From a bacterium (GTDB taxonomy: Bacteria; Pseudomonadota; Gammaproteobacteria; Burkholderiales; Burkholderiaceae_C): a stretch of 64,000 nt of DNA. The translations under genes were made by a program, and so were the position numbers. The notes under the pieces were generated by a model. It worked only from the letters and a program-made list of their open reading frames with translations. It made no database searches and was not told the origin of the DNA. Location: contig JAVBXK010000030.1 of the NCBI GenBank assembly GCA_030824555.1, forward strand, positions 54,818 to 118,817, given 5' to 3'. Shown piece by piece: positions 1-7,423 of this stretch (positions are counted from its first letter, which is position 1; each line of letters begins with the position of its first letter).

Positions 1-28
1 TAACACCGACGATGACGTGGCTGAACAT
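1..28 (-). CDS. VOC (glyoxalase/bleomycin-resistance) family protein, 5' end only
   Basis: Only the first nine codons lie in the window; the gene runs off the left edge. The N-terminus reads MFSHVIVGV, the usual first beta strand of a vicinal-oxygen-chelate protein. The ATG at 28 is preceded by an AAAGGAGA ribosome binding site. The bases closely match the 5' end of the VOC gene at 945-1337, so the two are paralogues flanking a toxin-antitoxin pair. The substrate cannot be inferred from this fragment. Confidence 0.6.
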
Positions 29-48
29 GGGGAGTCTCCTTTGATTGA

Positions 49-129
49 TGCCATGGGCGTGCAGGGTTCTACCAGAAAGCCGTTGGGGTTGGTTACATGG
101 GGAATCTTCTGATCCCAGGGCAGTGCCAT
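49..129 (-). pseudogene. C-terminal remnant of a VOC family gene
   Basis: Read on the minus strand, 27 codons match the C-terminus of the intact VOC protein at 7021-7401: PWDQKI...NGFLVEPCTPMA here against PWGQTI...NGFLVELCTPMA there. No N-terminal part is present upstream. The reading frame has no stop after PMA and runs out of frame into the neighbouring VOC start. It is therefore a gene fragment, probably left by recombination or by insertion of the toxin-antitoxin genes next door. Confidence 0.6.
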
Positions 130-188
130 CAGGCTGCGCCTATGCTGTAGGATTACAACTTCCAATTCTTACTTTTCAAAGGCCCAAC

Positions 189-437
189 ATGTTAGTCACA
201 GACAAAGGCCAAATCACGATCCCCAAAGACGTGCGCTTGGCGGCGGGTGTGGTGCCCGGCACTGAGGTCAGTGTCCGCTTTGAAGCGGGCAAGATCATTG
301 TCGAGAAGTTGTCCAATGGCCGAAGCTCGGACCGTCGAGCGCAAATGCGCAAGGCCGCAGCCAAAGCGCGCGATGGCATGAGCGCCGAGTACCAAGCACT
401 GGGGGCAGACGAGATCATGGCCTTTTTGCGCGGTTGA
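189..437 (+). CDS. AbrB/MazE-fold antitoxin (VapB-type)
   Basis: An 82-residue protein that should neutralise the toxin encoded 3 bp downstream and bind its own promoter. Residues 1-45 are a SpoVT/AbrB swapped-hairpin domain: an LVTDKGQITIPKDVR start, then VVPGTEVSVRFEAGKIIVEK. The rest is charged and helical, ending in ADEIMAFLRG, which would be the toxin-binding tail. The ATG at 189 starts exactly at the domain boundary; an upstream in-frame extension has no domain character and was not used. The Shine-Dalgarno is weak (AAAGG). The toxin is co-transcribed. Pairing an AbrB-type antitoxin with a PIN toxin is standard for VapBC-like systems; the cellular RNA target is unknown. Confidence 0.85.
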   Translation: MLVTDKGQITIPKDVRLAAGVVPGTEVSVRFEAGKIIVEKLSNGRSSDRRAQMRKAAAKARDGMSAEYQALGADEIMAFLRG

Positions 438-440
438 CGT

Positions 441-872
441 ATGGCCAGCCTGGCTCATTACGACGGCAGCAGCGGCTTCATGGTGGACAGCAACATCTGG
501 ATCGACTGCATGGACACCCGCAGCGCCTGGCACAACTGGGCCATTGACCAGCTTCAGCTGTGCAGCGAACAGGGCGTGCTGCACATCAATGCGTTGATCT
601 ATGCTGAATTGCTGGTTCCGGGCACACCGCCGCCGTTATTGGACGACATGCTGGCGGTGTACGAAACCCAGCGCAGTGCCCTGCCGTGGTCAAGTGCGGC
701 ACTGGCCGCACAGGCATTTCGCCTCTATCGCCAGAGGGGCGGTGCCAAGACCGCGCCTTTGCCGGACTTCTTTATTGGTGCCCATGCGGCTGTCGCAAAT
801 TTGACCGTGTTGACGCGCGACCCGTCACCGTACCGTAGTTATTTTGCCCGCCTAAAGACGAAGTGCCCATGA
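441..872 (+). CDS. PIN-domain ribonuclease toxin (VapC-type)
   Basis: A 143-residue PIN-domain protein, expected to be a metal-dependent RNase held inactive by the upstream antitoxin. The acidic PIN residues are visible: D16 in MVDSNIWID, E56 in ALIYAELL, D109 in LPDFFIGAHA and D127 in LTRDPSPYRSYF. It starts 3 bp after the antitoxin stop, so the two genes form one transcription unit. A second in-frame ATG at codon 14 (position 480), directly before VDSNIWID, is an alternative start and would give a more typical VapC N-terminus. All catalytic residues are kept, so the toxin looks functional. Confidence 0.85.
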   Translation: MASLAHYDGSSGFMVDSNIWIDCMDTRSAWHNWAIDQLQLCSEQGVLHINALIYAELLVPGTPPPLLDDMLAVYETQRSALPWSSAALAAQAFRLYRQRGGAKTAPLPDFFIGAHAAVANLTVLTRDPSPYRSYFARLKTKCP

Positions 873-944
873 GCTTCGGGCGTCCGAGCATGAGTGGCCG
901 GTAACTGTTCAGGTGCCCCCTTCTGTTGCGAAGTAGCTTGTAAA

Positions 945-1337
945 TCAATAGGGTATCAATCCCACCTTGGGCGGGCGGAACAGGGCGCAGAGCTTGTTGG
1001 CGTCCGGGTCGCGCAGGTGCGTCAAGTACAGCTTGCCCACCGAGCCATCGCGCCAGCCGGGCGGGTCTACGCAAGTGGTGCCGCCGTTGGCCACGCCTGC
1101 GGCATGGAACGCATCGGCCTGCTCGGTCGATTCCATGCTGAACTCGATGGCGCTGCCGTTGCCCTGCGTGGCCGGTGCGCCATTGAGCGGCTTGGCGATG
1201 CCGAATGAGCCGGTGGGCGAGCGGTAGAAGAACCGGCCCGCCACGCCATTGTGGTTGTAGACACCGGGCTTCATGCCCAGGGTGCCCAACAGGGCATCGT
1301 AAAACCGCCTGGATGCTTCGATGTCGTTAACACCCAT
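945..1337 (-). CDS. VOC family protein, possibly with a lost start codon
   Basis: A 130-residue glyoxalase/bleomycin-resistance fold protein: a VNDIEASRRFYDALLGTLG first half, then FFYRSPTGSFGIAKP, and a final HLRDPDANKLCALFRPP. Compared with the paralogue at the left edge, codons for FSHVI also precede this ATG in frame, but the paralogue's ATG is AGG here. Translation would have to begin at the internal ATG (1337), which lacks a Shine-Dalgarno and removes the start of the first strand. The body is uninterrupted. The gene may be translated as a slightly shortened protein or be in early decay. Substrate unknown. Confidence 0.7.
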   Translation of the reverse strand: MGVNDIEASRRFYDALLGTLGMKPGVYNHNGVAGRFFYRSPTGSFGIAKPLNGAPATQGNGSAIEFSMESTEQADAFHAAGVANGGTTCVDPPGWRDGSVGKLYLTHLRDPDANKLCALFRPPKVGLIPY

Positions 1338-1409
1338 GATGACGTGGCTGAACCTGCGGTTTCCTCGATGTTCGGCCTGGGATGGTAGGGGTCTGTGGCC
1401 GCGCGCTTG

Positions 1410-2309
1410 TCAATTCAGCGACGGATCGCTGCGCAGCCGCTCTATGGCCAGGTCGATGAAGGCCCGCACCCGGTGCGAGGCGTGCCGCCCCTCGCGATGC
1501 ACCACATGCACGGGCAGCGGCTCAGGTTCAAAGTCAACCAGCACGGTCTTGAGCTTGCGTGAGCGCAAGTGCTCAGCCACCTGGTAAGACAACAGGCGCG
1601 TCAGCCCCAGACCGCCCACCACCGCGGCAATGGCCGAGTCGTTGGTGGTGGTGGTCATGCGCGCCTGCAGGCGAACCGAAACCGGTGCCCCGCCGTGTTG
1701 CATGCGCCACTCGGGGTTGGGTGTCACGCTGCTGGCGGAGACGATGGTGTGCCGCTGCAAATCCTCCGGTGTAAGAGGCAAGCCGTGCGCCTTGAGGTAA
1801 GCCGGCGACGCGCACACCACCCGGCGCACCTGCCCCACCCGAATGGCTTGCATGGTCGAATCCGGCAACTCTCCGATGCGAATGGCCACGTCTGCGCCCT
1901 CATCAACCATGTTCACCACGCGGTCCAGAAACAGACAGGACGCATTTACCTCCGGGTAACGCTGCAGGTACTCGCCCACGATGGGCGTCACAAACATGCG
2001 CCCGAACAACACCGGCGCCGTGATGGTGAGCCGCCCACGCGGCGCGCTGTGCTGGCCAGTGACGGAGTCATCAGCCTCCGCCATTTCCGCCAGGATGCGC
2101 CGGCAATCCTGCACATAGCGCTCGCCTGCATCCGTCACGCGCACGCTGCGGGTGGTGCGCGTCAACAGGCGCAAGCCCAGGTGGGCTTCCAACTCGTTTA
2201 CTGCACGGGTGACCGCAGGCGGTGAGATGGCCAGCTTGCGCGCTGCGCCGGCAAAGCCTTGGGCATCCACCACGGCCACCAGCACATTCATCAAGTGAAA
2301 ACGGTCCAT
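1410..2309 (-). CDS. LysR-family transcriptional regulator
   Basis: A 299-residue LysR regulator of standard length. Residues 1-60 form the winged helix-turn-helix (GFAGAARKLAISPPAVTRAV, then LEAHLGLRLLTRTTR), followed by a linker helix and a type 2 periplasmic-binding-like effector domain from about residue 90 (GRLTITAPVLFGRMFV). The gene diverges from the AhpD-like/CZB/flavin-barrel cluster at 2460-4045 across a 150-bp region, the usual arrangement for a LysR protein and its target. That suggests it controls those redox-type genes. The co-inducer is not apparent. Confidence 0.9.
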   Translation of the reverse strand: MDRFHLMNVLVAVVDAQGFAGAARKLAISPPAVTRAVNELEAHLGLRLLTRTTRSVRVTDAGERYVQDCRRILAEMAEADDSVTGQHSAPRGRLTITAPVLFGRMFVTPIVGEYLQRYPEVNASCLFLDRVVNMVDEGADVAIRIGELPDSTMQAIRVGQVRRVVCASPAYLKAHGLPLTPEDLQRHTIVSASSVTPNPEWRMQHGGAPVSVRLQARMTTTTNDSAIAAVVGGLGLTRLLSYQVAEHLRSRKLKTVLVDFEPEPLPVHVVHREGRHASHRVRAFIDLAIERLRSDPSLN

Positions 2310-2332
2310 ATTGTTCCATTTGGCGGAAGAGT

Positions 2333-2354
2333 GAATTCAGTGTGTCGCTGATTC
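2333..2354. promoter_or_regulatory. Candidate LysR box between divergent genes
   Basis: An interrupted inverted repeat, GAATTCAG with CTGATTC across seven bases (one-base mismatch in length), lies 24 bp before the lysR start and about 105 bp before the AhpD-like gene. The size and the T-N11-A-like layout fit a LysR site. This is seen by eye only and was not tested for chance occurrence. Confidence 0.35.
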
Positions 2355-2459
2355 TATTTGTTTGGCTATCTAAATACAGTTCATCCATTCGCTTCCAACT
2401 GTGTGTTTGAAAGGCAGCGAATCCCTGCAACCCGCCCTTGACCCTTGAAGGAAATCACC

Positions 2460-3008
2460 ATGTCCCGTATCAGCATCCCCACCGTTGAACAATCCGTCGA
2501 AGCCTCCAAACCCTTGCTGGCTGCCGTGCAAAAGTCTCTGGGTGTCACCCCCAACCTGATGAAGCTGGTGGGCCACAGCCCCGCCGCACTGGAGGGCTAC
2601 CTGTCCCTCAATGGCGCAGTGGGCAAAGGCAAGTTGCCCGTGCAGTTGCGCGAGCGAATTGCGCTCGCAATTGCCGAATTCAACGGTTGCGACTACTGCC
2701 TCTCGGCCCACGACTACCTGGGTGCCAACGTGGCCAGGCTCAGCCGCTCCGAGCTCAATGCCGCACGCGACGGCCATTCGGAAGACGCCCAGGTGGAAGC
2801 CGCGCTGCACTTCGCACTGCAGGTTGCCAAAGCGCGTGGCCGTGTGTCCGACGCTGATCTGGCCGCCGTGCGCCTGGCTGGTTTTGATGAAGCAGCCATC
2901 GTCGAGATCGTTGTCAATGTGTCGCTCAACGTGCTGACCAACTACGTCAACAACGTGGCCCAGACCGACATCGACTTCCCCCAAGTCACCGCCAAATTGG
3001 CCGCCTGA
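2460..3008 (+). CDS. AhpD/carboxymuconolactone decarboxylase-family protein (alkylhydroperoxidase-like)
   Basis: A 182-residue CMD/AhpD-fold protein. The peroxidase-type motif is present: E73, C77-x-x-C80 and H84 in AEFNGCDYCLSAH. In the family this couples thiol redox chemistry to peroxide reduction or disulfide relay. The long helical N-terminus (residues 10-60) is typical of the 'uncharacterised peroxidase-related' branch. ATG 2460 is chosen because GAAGGAAA sits at the right distance; an upstream TTG in the same frame has no support. It is first in a forward cluster with a CZB protein and a flavin-barrel protein, and diverges from a LysR regulator. A role in oxidative or electrophile stress is inferred from this context. 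Confidence 0.85.
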   Translation: MSRISIPTVEQSVEASKPLLAAVQKSLGVTPNLMKLVGHSPAALEGYLSLNGAVGKGKLPVQLRERIALAIAEFNGCDYCLSAHDYLGANVARLSRSELNAARDGHSEDAQVEAALHFALQVAKARGRVSDADLAAVRLAGFDEAAIVEIVVNVSLNVLTNYVNNVAQTDIDFPQVTAKLAA

Positions 3009-3039
3009 AGCAAACCACCCCGATCGCAGGAGAAAGACC

Positions 3040-3393
3040 ATGGATCTCAACAACGCCATACAAAAGCATGCGGAATGGAAAGTGAAGCTTCGTTCTGCGA
3101 TCTCCAAACACGAACAGATGGACGTCGCCACCCTCGCGCGCGACGACTGCTGTGAGCTGGGTCAATGGCTGCATCGCGATGCCAAGGCACGCTTCGGCAA
3201 GCTCAGCGCTCATGCCGACTGTGTGCAAAAGCACCAAGTGTTTCATGACGAAGTGGCCAAAGTGGCCACCGCCGTCAACGCCGGTCGTTACACGCAGGCC
3301 GAAAACATGTTGGGTGCATCTACCGGCTTCTACAGGGCGTCCAGCGCGCTCAGTGTGGCCTTCATGCAGTTGCGCAAAGCCGCAAACCTTTGA
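3040..3393 (+). CDS. Free-standing CZB (chemoreceptor zinc-binding) domain protein
   Basis: A 117-residue protein that is essentially one CZB four-helix bundle with no receptor or enzyme attached. The 3His/1Cys zinc ligands are recognisable: H10 (QKHAEW), C37 or C38 (DDCCELGQWLH), H65 and H69 (QKHQVFHDEV). CZB domains normally sit at the end of chemoreceptors or diguanylate cyclases, where the zinc-cysteine pair senses zinc or hypochlorous acid. As a stand-alone protein it could be a soluble redox or zinc sensor, or act on a partner in trans. The ribosome binding site GCAGGAGA is strong. It lies 31 bp after the AhpD-like gene and 7 bp before the next gene, so it is very likely co-transcribed. 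Confidence 0.85.
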   Translation: MDLNNAIQKHAEWKVKLRSAISKHEQMDVATLARDDCCELGQWLHRDAKARFGKLSAHADCVQKHQVFHDEVAKVATAVNAGRYTQAENMLGASTGFYRASSALSVAFMQLRKAANL

Positions 3394-3400
3394 GGTGACC

Positions 3401-4045
3401 ATGCCCCACGCCGAAGCCCCCATGCCAGCCACCCGCCCCCCTGCCAGCGACGTTGCCTTTACCCCTGCTGTCAAAGCCATCCAGGCGCGCAAAGGCTCCC
3501 GCCATGGCTATGCGCGCATGGAACAAGCGGGCGGATGGCAGGCCACCGTTACCGATGACCTGGCCGACTTCATCGCCGCGCAAACCAGTGTCTTTCTGGC
3601 TACCGTCAACACCCAAGGCCAACCCTACATCCAGCACCGGGGTGGCCCGGCGGGTTTTCTCAAGGTGCTGGATGCGCATACCCTTGCCTTCGTGGACTTT
3701 GCCGGCAACAGGCAATACATCAGCAGCGGCAATTTGTCAGAGAACCCCAAGGCCCATTTGTTCTTGATGGACTACGCCCACCGCCAGCGCATCAAGATCT
3801 GGGGTGAGGCGCGTGTGGTGGAGGGGGACGACGCGCTCATGGCCCGCCTCATGCCGCAAGGCTACCCGGCGCGGCCTGAGCAAGTCATTCTCTTCACTGT
3901 GACCGCGTGGGACGCCAACTGCCCGCAACACATTCCAGTGCGCTATGAAGCCGCCGACGTTGCCGCCGCACTGGACGCCCGCGATGCGCGCATCAAGACG
4001 CTGGAGCAAGAAGTGCAAACGCTGCGCGCCCAGCAGCAAGGGTAA
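3401..4045 (+). CDS. Pyridoxamine 5'-phosphate oxidase-related flavin-binding protein
   Basis: A 214-residue split-barrel flavoprotein of the PNPOx-like superfamily. The barrel covers about residues 45-165: FLATVNTQGQPYIQHRGG, then TLAFVDFAGNRQYISSGN, then LFLMDYAHRQRIKIWGEARV. A charged helix follows (ALDARDARIKTLEQEVQTLR, residues 190-209), probably for dimerisation. This branch is usually annotated as a pyridoxamine oxidase-family or general-stress protein; the true electron acceptor is unknown. The ATG at 3401 lies 7 bp after the CZB stop, making it the third gene of the AhpD-CZB cluster. A redox role is consistent with its neighbours but not proven. Confidence 0.8.
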   Translation: MPHAEAPMPATRPPASDVAFTPAVKAIQARKGSRHGYARMEQAGGWQATVTDDLADFIAAQTSVFLATVNTQGQPYIQHRGGPAGFLKVLDAHTLAFVDFAGNRQYISSGNLSENPKAHLFLMDYAHRQRIKIWGEARVVEGDDALMARLMPQGYPARPEQVILFTVTAWDANCPQHIPVRYEAADVAAALDARDARIKTLEQEVQTLRAQQQG

Positions 4046-4076
4046 GCGCCTCATTGGCGTGGATGCCCCCAATGCC

Positions 4077-4370
4077 TCAGTCAGCCACGTGCTTTTTGGC
4101 CGTGATGACATACAGCAAAGGCCCGAACGAACCAGTTGCCAGGCTGAACACAGCCCATGGCACAAACGGGCGGCCATTGGCCTGTGCATCGCGACGGATG
4201 AAGACCAGCAGCAAACACATGGTGATCACCAGATCCGCAAAGATCTGCCAACTCGCCGGGTCCTGCGTGTAAAACGCCAGCCACGCCAACAGCCCGCCGT
4301 GGTGCGCCAGCGTGTACCCGGTCAGGGCACCAAAAACGATCAGTACGGAGATCAACAAAGCCTTGTTCAT
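4077..4370 (-). CDS. Small three-helix membrane protein (DUF2834-like)
   Basis: A 97-residue hydrophobic protein with three predicted membrane segments, roughly residues 4-22, 42-60 and 70-90. Between them are a polar loop with HHGG and a basic loop (RRDAQANGR). The layout resembles the DUF2834 group of unknown function. ATG 4370 has an AGGAAA ribosome binding site. It diverges from the XRE regulator at 4498 across 127 bp holding a perfect palindrome, so it is probably that regulator's target. No catalytic motif is visible. Confidence 0.7.
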   Translation of the reverse strand: MNKALLISVLIVFGALTGYTLAHHGGLLAWLAFYTQDPASWQIFADLVITMCLLLVFIRRDAQANGRPFVPWAVFSLATGSFGPLLYVITAKKHVAD

Positions 4371-4443
4371 GGGGTTTCCTTGTGTGCAGTGGTGTCGGCA
4401 ACAAACGCTGACGGGCCAAGTTTGCGCAGCCGTTTGCGTGCGC

Positions 4444-4466
4444 GCAATTACGTGGCAGGTAATTGC
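4444..4466. promoter_or_regulatory. Palindromic candidate operator for the XRE regulator
   Basis: A perfect 8-bp inverted repeat, GCAATTAC and GTAATTGC, separated by seven bases. It lies 32 bp before the XRE gene start and 74 bp before the divergent small membrane-protein gene. Its position suits autoregulation plus control of the neighbour. Confidence 0.5.
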
Positions 4467-4497
4467 CAAGGCGCAGCGCCGTGATTCAATTGACCGC

Positions 4498-5325
4498 ATG
4501 CAAACCCGCACCACCAGCCAGCCAGAAAGCCTGCAAGCCACCTTGCAAACCGCGCGCAAGTCCAAGCGCCTGAGCCAGTTGGAACTTGCCCTGCGCATGG
4601 GCGTCAGCCAGCGGCATGTGAGCTTTGTGGAAAGCGGCCGTGCACGGCCCAGCCGCGAACTGCTGCTGAGCTGGCTGCACGAGCTGCAAGCCCCGCTTGC
4701 GCTGCGCAACGTGGCCCTGCAGCAGGCCGGTTTTGCCCCCGTTTACCGCGGCAGCGAGCTGGCCGATGCCGTGCTGGCCCCGGTGCGCGATGCCCTGGGC
4801 CGGCTGCTGCAAGCGCACGACCCCATGCCTGCCATGGTGATGGACGCGGCCTGGAACGTGCTGCAGATGAACCGCGGCGCACAGTGGCTGGCCACCACGC
4901 TCATGCCCTGGCTGGCCGACTTGCCACCCGGCCAGCCCGTCAACATCATCGACGCCATGCTGCACCCCGAGGGCATGACGCAGCACATCACCAACCTCGA
5001 AGAAGTGGCCCCCGCCCTGCTGGCCCACATGCGCGACGACGCCAGCGTGGTGCCCGACATCCTGCCCCGCGTCGAGCAGCTGGCGCAGCAGATGCAGCAG
5101 CGCCTGGGCAAGCGGGTGCTCGCGCCCTGGCCTCGCCAGATGGCCCCGGTGCTGACCACCCGCTTTGCCACCCGGCACGGCGAGCAGGCCTTCTTCAGCA
5201 TGTTTTCCACCTTCGGCACTCCGCAAGACATCACGCAGGCATCGCTGCGCGTGGAGCATGTGTTCCCGGCGGATGAAGCCACGCGCGCTGTGTTGACGGA
5301 AAAGTTAAGCCAAATTGCCGCCTAG
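4498..5325 (+). CDS. XRE-family regulator with MmyB-like ligand-binding domain
   Basis: A 275-residue transcription regulator. Residues 14-70 are a Cro/CI helix-turn-helix (LSQLELALRMGVSQRHVSFV, then ESGRARPSRELLLSWLHELQ). Residues about 105-265 match the MmyB-like ligand-binding domain, with its characteristic start PMPAMVMDAAWNVLQMNRGA. In this family the second domain is thought to bind a small hydrophobic ligand, and the regulator usually represses itself and a divergent gene. Here the divergent gene encodes a small membrane protein, and a palindrome lies between them. The stop codon TAG lies inside a repeat-like sequence (TAGCGCTT) shared with the end of the YjjJ gene at 6906. Confidence 0.85.
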   Translation: MQTRTTSQPESLQATLQTARKSKRLSQLELALRMGVSQRHVSFVESGRARPSRELLLSWLHELQAPLALRNVALQQAGFAPVYRGSELADAVLAPVRDALGRLLQAHDPMPAMVMDAAWNVLQMNRGAQWLATTLMPWLADLPPGQPVNIIDAMLHPEGMTQHITNLEEVAPALLAHMRDDASVVPDILPRVEQLAQQMQQRLGKRVLAPWPRQMAPVLTTRFATRHGEQAFFSMFSTFGTPQDITQASLRVEHVFPADEATRAVLTEKLSQIAA

Positions 5326-5345
5326 CGCTTGTGGATTGTGCGTAA
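5323..5345. repeat. TAGCGCTT-type dispersed repeat at the XRE gene 3' end
   Basis: CCGCCTAGCGCTTGTGGATT at the XRE stop codon closely resembles AGCCGTTAGCGCTTATTGG at the YjjJ stop codon (6898-6916). In both cases the TAG of the repeat is the gene's stop. Similar TAGCGCTT-bearing AT-rich elements are, from general knowledge, common in Comamonadaceae genomes. Confidence 0.45.
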
Positions 5346-5457
5346 GCAGATACTGAAAACGTAGCAAACATCGGGCATCTTCAACCCAGAGCCCGCCATG
5401 AACCCCCGCATGGCGGCACTGCTGCGCCGCAAAACCCAAAAATCAGCTATCAGTATC

Positions 5458-5530
5458 TATTCAAAATATTCATTAACTGATTGATTTAAAATCATAATTC
5501 AAACAATAAATCTATTCATATAATCATTCA
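5458..5530. promoter_or_regulatory. AT-rich promoter region with repeated ATTCA motifs
   Basis: Just before the YjjJ gene the sequence becomes strongly AT-rich and carries TATTCA at 5458, 5467 and 5513, AATTCA at 5496, and a last ATTCA overlapping the start codon. HipA-type proteins are commonly autoregulated; since YjjJ carries its own helix-turn-helix, these repeats are candidate operator half-sites. Confidence 0.35.
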
Positions 5531-6906
5531 TGACCGCCACGCCAGACCTCTCCGCCCGCATTTTGCTGGCACTGCGCCGCCAGGGCAGTGCGCTCAGCAG
5601 CGCGGAGCTTCAGGACTTGATGCGGGTGAGCCAGCCCACCGTCTCGCGCGCGCTGGCCCCGCTCATTCAGGCGGGCGAGGTGCAAAAAGTGGGTGCCGCC
5701 CGCAAGCAGCGCTATGTGCTGCCGCGCACCGTGCGCGATGTGGGCCGCAGCGTGCCCATCATGCGCATCAACGCGCAAGGCCAGCCCAGCCCGTTCGGGC
5801 GCATGGTGCCGCTGGCCAGTGGCGCTGTGTGGGTGGACGAAGAAGACGGCCTCTCCAAGCGCTTTGACGGCCTGCCCTGGTTTTTGGACGACATGCGCCC
5901 ACAGGGCTTCATGGGGCGCACCTTTGCCCACACCCACCCCGAGCTGCAATTGGGCAACGACCCCCGCTTCTGGGGCGACGACGACGTGCTGCGCGCCCTG
6001 GCCCTGTGCGGCGACGATCTGCCCGGCAACCTGGTGGTGGGCGAGGCCGCGTTTGCACGCTTTCACAGCCTGCCCCAGCGGGCCAACCGCGCGGCATCCA
6101 TCGCCGACTACCCGGCCCTGGCCGATGCGGCCATGCAAGGCAGCACGGGCGGCTCGTCCGCCGGCGGCGAGCAGCCCAAGTTTTGCACCATCGTCGGGGG
6201 CGACGCGCGCGCACCCGGCAGCGCTGCGGGTGACGCTGCCCGCCACGTGCTGGTCAAGTTCTCCCCGGCGGGCGACGCCCCCACCGACCAGCGCACCCGC
6301 GACCTGCTGGTGTGCGAACACCTGGCCCTGCAAACGCTGGCGGGCGCTGGCATTGCCGCTGCCACCAGCCGCATCAGCACCGGCGCAGGCCGCGTGTTTC
6401 TGGAGGTGGAGCGCTTTGACCGCACGCCCATCAGCGCCACCAACCCGCTGGGGTTGGGGCGTATCGGCATGGTGTCGCTCAACGTGTACGACGCCGAATA
6501 CGTAGGTGCCATGGACAACTGGGCCGCCACCGCCAACCGCATGCAGTCGCGCGGCCTGCTGCGCCCTGCCGATGCGCGCACCCTGCGCCTGCTGGAAGCC
6601 TTTGGCGAGCTGATAGCCAACACCGACCGGCACTACGGCAACATCTCTTTGCTGCTGGACGATGACGACTGGGCCCTGGCCCCGGCCTACGACATGCTGC
6701 CCATGCTCTACGCCCCCGTGGGCGGCGAGCTGGTGCCCCGCCACTTTGCCGACCGCCCCCTGCAGCCCACCGCCGCCACCTTGCCCGAGTGGCCGCAGGC
6801 CCTGGCCCTGGCCCGCAGCTTCTGGGCAGCGGCCAGCGCCGACGCGCGCATATCCGCCAGCTTCAGGCAGATTGCAGCAGAAAATCTAAGCCATATCAGC
6901 CGTTAG
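5530..6906 (+). CDS. yjjJ: HipA-family kinase with N-terminal HTH (YjjJ/HipH type)
   Basis: A 458-residue HipA-like Ser/Thr kinase in which the DNA-binding part is fused to the toxin. Residues 5-60 form a winged helix (LSSAELQDLMRVSQPTVSRA). The kinase follows: a glycine-rich STGGSSAGGEQPKF loop near residue 205, HVLVKFSP with the ATP-binding lysine, the catalytic loop IANTDRHYGNISLLL, and the metal-binding segment APAYDMLPMLYAP. In E. coli the homologue acts as a stand-alone HipA-type toxin that needs no separate HipB. No antitoxin gene is adjacent here, in agreement. The promoter is AT-rich. The final codons and TAG lie in a TAGCGCTT repeat, so the native C-terminus may have been replaced. 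Confidence 0.9.
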   Translation: MTATPDLSARILLALRRQGSALSSAELQDLMRVSQPTVSRALAPLIQAGEVQKVGAARKQRYVLPRTVRDVGRSVPIMRINAQGQPSPFGRMVPLASGAVWVDEEDGLSKRFDGLPWFLDDMRPQGFMGRTFAHTHPELQLGNDPRFWGDDDVLRALALCGDDLPGNLVVGEAAFARFHSLPQRANRAASIADYPALADAAMQGSTGGSSAGGEQPKFCTIVGGDARAPGSAAGDAARHVLVKFSPAGDAPTDQRTRDLLVCEHLALQTLAGAGIAAATSRISTGAGRVFLEVERFDRTPISATNPLGLGRIGMVSLNVYDAEYVGAMDNWAATANRMQSRGLLRPADARTLRLLEAFGELIANTDRHYGNISLLLDDDDWALAPAYDMLPMLYAPVGGELVPRHFADRPLQPTAATLPEWPQALALARSFWAAASADARISASFRQIAAENLSHISR

Positions 6907-6916
6907 CGCTTATTGG
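6898..6916. repeat. TAGCGCTT-type dispersed repeat at the yjjJ 3' end
   Basis: AGCCGTTAGCGCTTATTGG spans the yjjJ stop codon and matches the copy at 5323. The flanks (AGAAAATCTAAGCCATATC) are AT-rich relative to the gene body. Confidence 0.45.
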
Positions 6917-7020
6917 TTTGGCACTGCGCCGCCCGCGCTATGCAGTTCAGGGATACGGCTCAAAAAATGAGGCGTATTTGTAAAGATGCGGCTCAGCCAA
7001 GAAAAGAAACAGCCTTTGCT

Positions 7021-7401
7021 TCACGCCATGGGCGTGCACAGCTCTACCAAAAAACCGTTGATGTCGGCCACGTAGGCAATCGTCTGGCCCCACGGCATCA
7101 CCTCCACCGGGCGCATGGGCGTAGCCCCGGCGGCCACGGCATGCGCCAGCGCGGCGGGCACATCAGGCGTGCACAGCGCAATTTCAAAGCAGGGCGCTGT
7201 GGGGCTGGCAGCCTGCGGGTTCTTGCCCAGCTGCTGCATCAGCCTGTGGGCTGAAAACGCCAGCGCGGTGCTGCCCGTCTCCAGCTCGCCGTAGTCCCCG
7301 TTTTCATGCAGAAACCGAGTGGTCAGCCCGAAGGCCGCTTCGTAGAACTTGAGCGTGGCGGGTACGTCAGGCACGTAGAGGATGGTGTAGCCGAGTTGCA
7401 T
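7021..7401 (-). CDS. VOC family protein (glyoxalase-like)
   Basis: A 126-residue single-domain VOC protein: YTILYVPDVPATLKFYEAAF at the start, ENGDYGELETGSTALAFSAH in the middle, and AYVADINGFLVELCTPMA at the end, containing the family's metal or substrate ligand glutamate. ATG 7401 is preferred over an upstream in-frame start because GGAG lies seven bases ahead and the homologous part begins there. It follows the DUF2130 gene by 22 bp on the same strand. The C-terminal remnant at 49-129 derives from a close relative. The substrate is unknown. Confidence 0.85.
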   Translation of the reverse strand: MQLGYTILYVPDVPATLKFYEAAFGLTTRFLHENGDYGELETGSTALAFSAHRLMQQLGKNPQAASPTAPCFEIALCTPDVPAALAHAVAAGATPMRPVEVMPWGQTIAYVADINGFLVELCTPMA

Positions 7402-7423
7402 GGGGGGCTCCGGGGTGGGTGCA

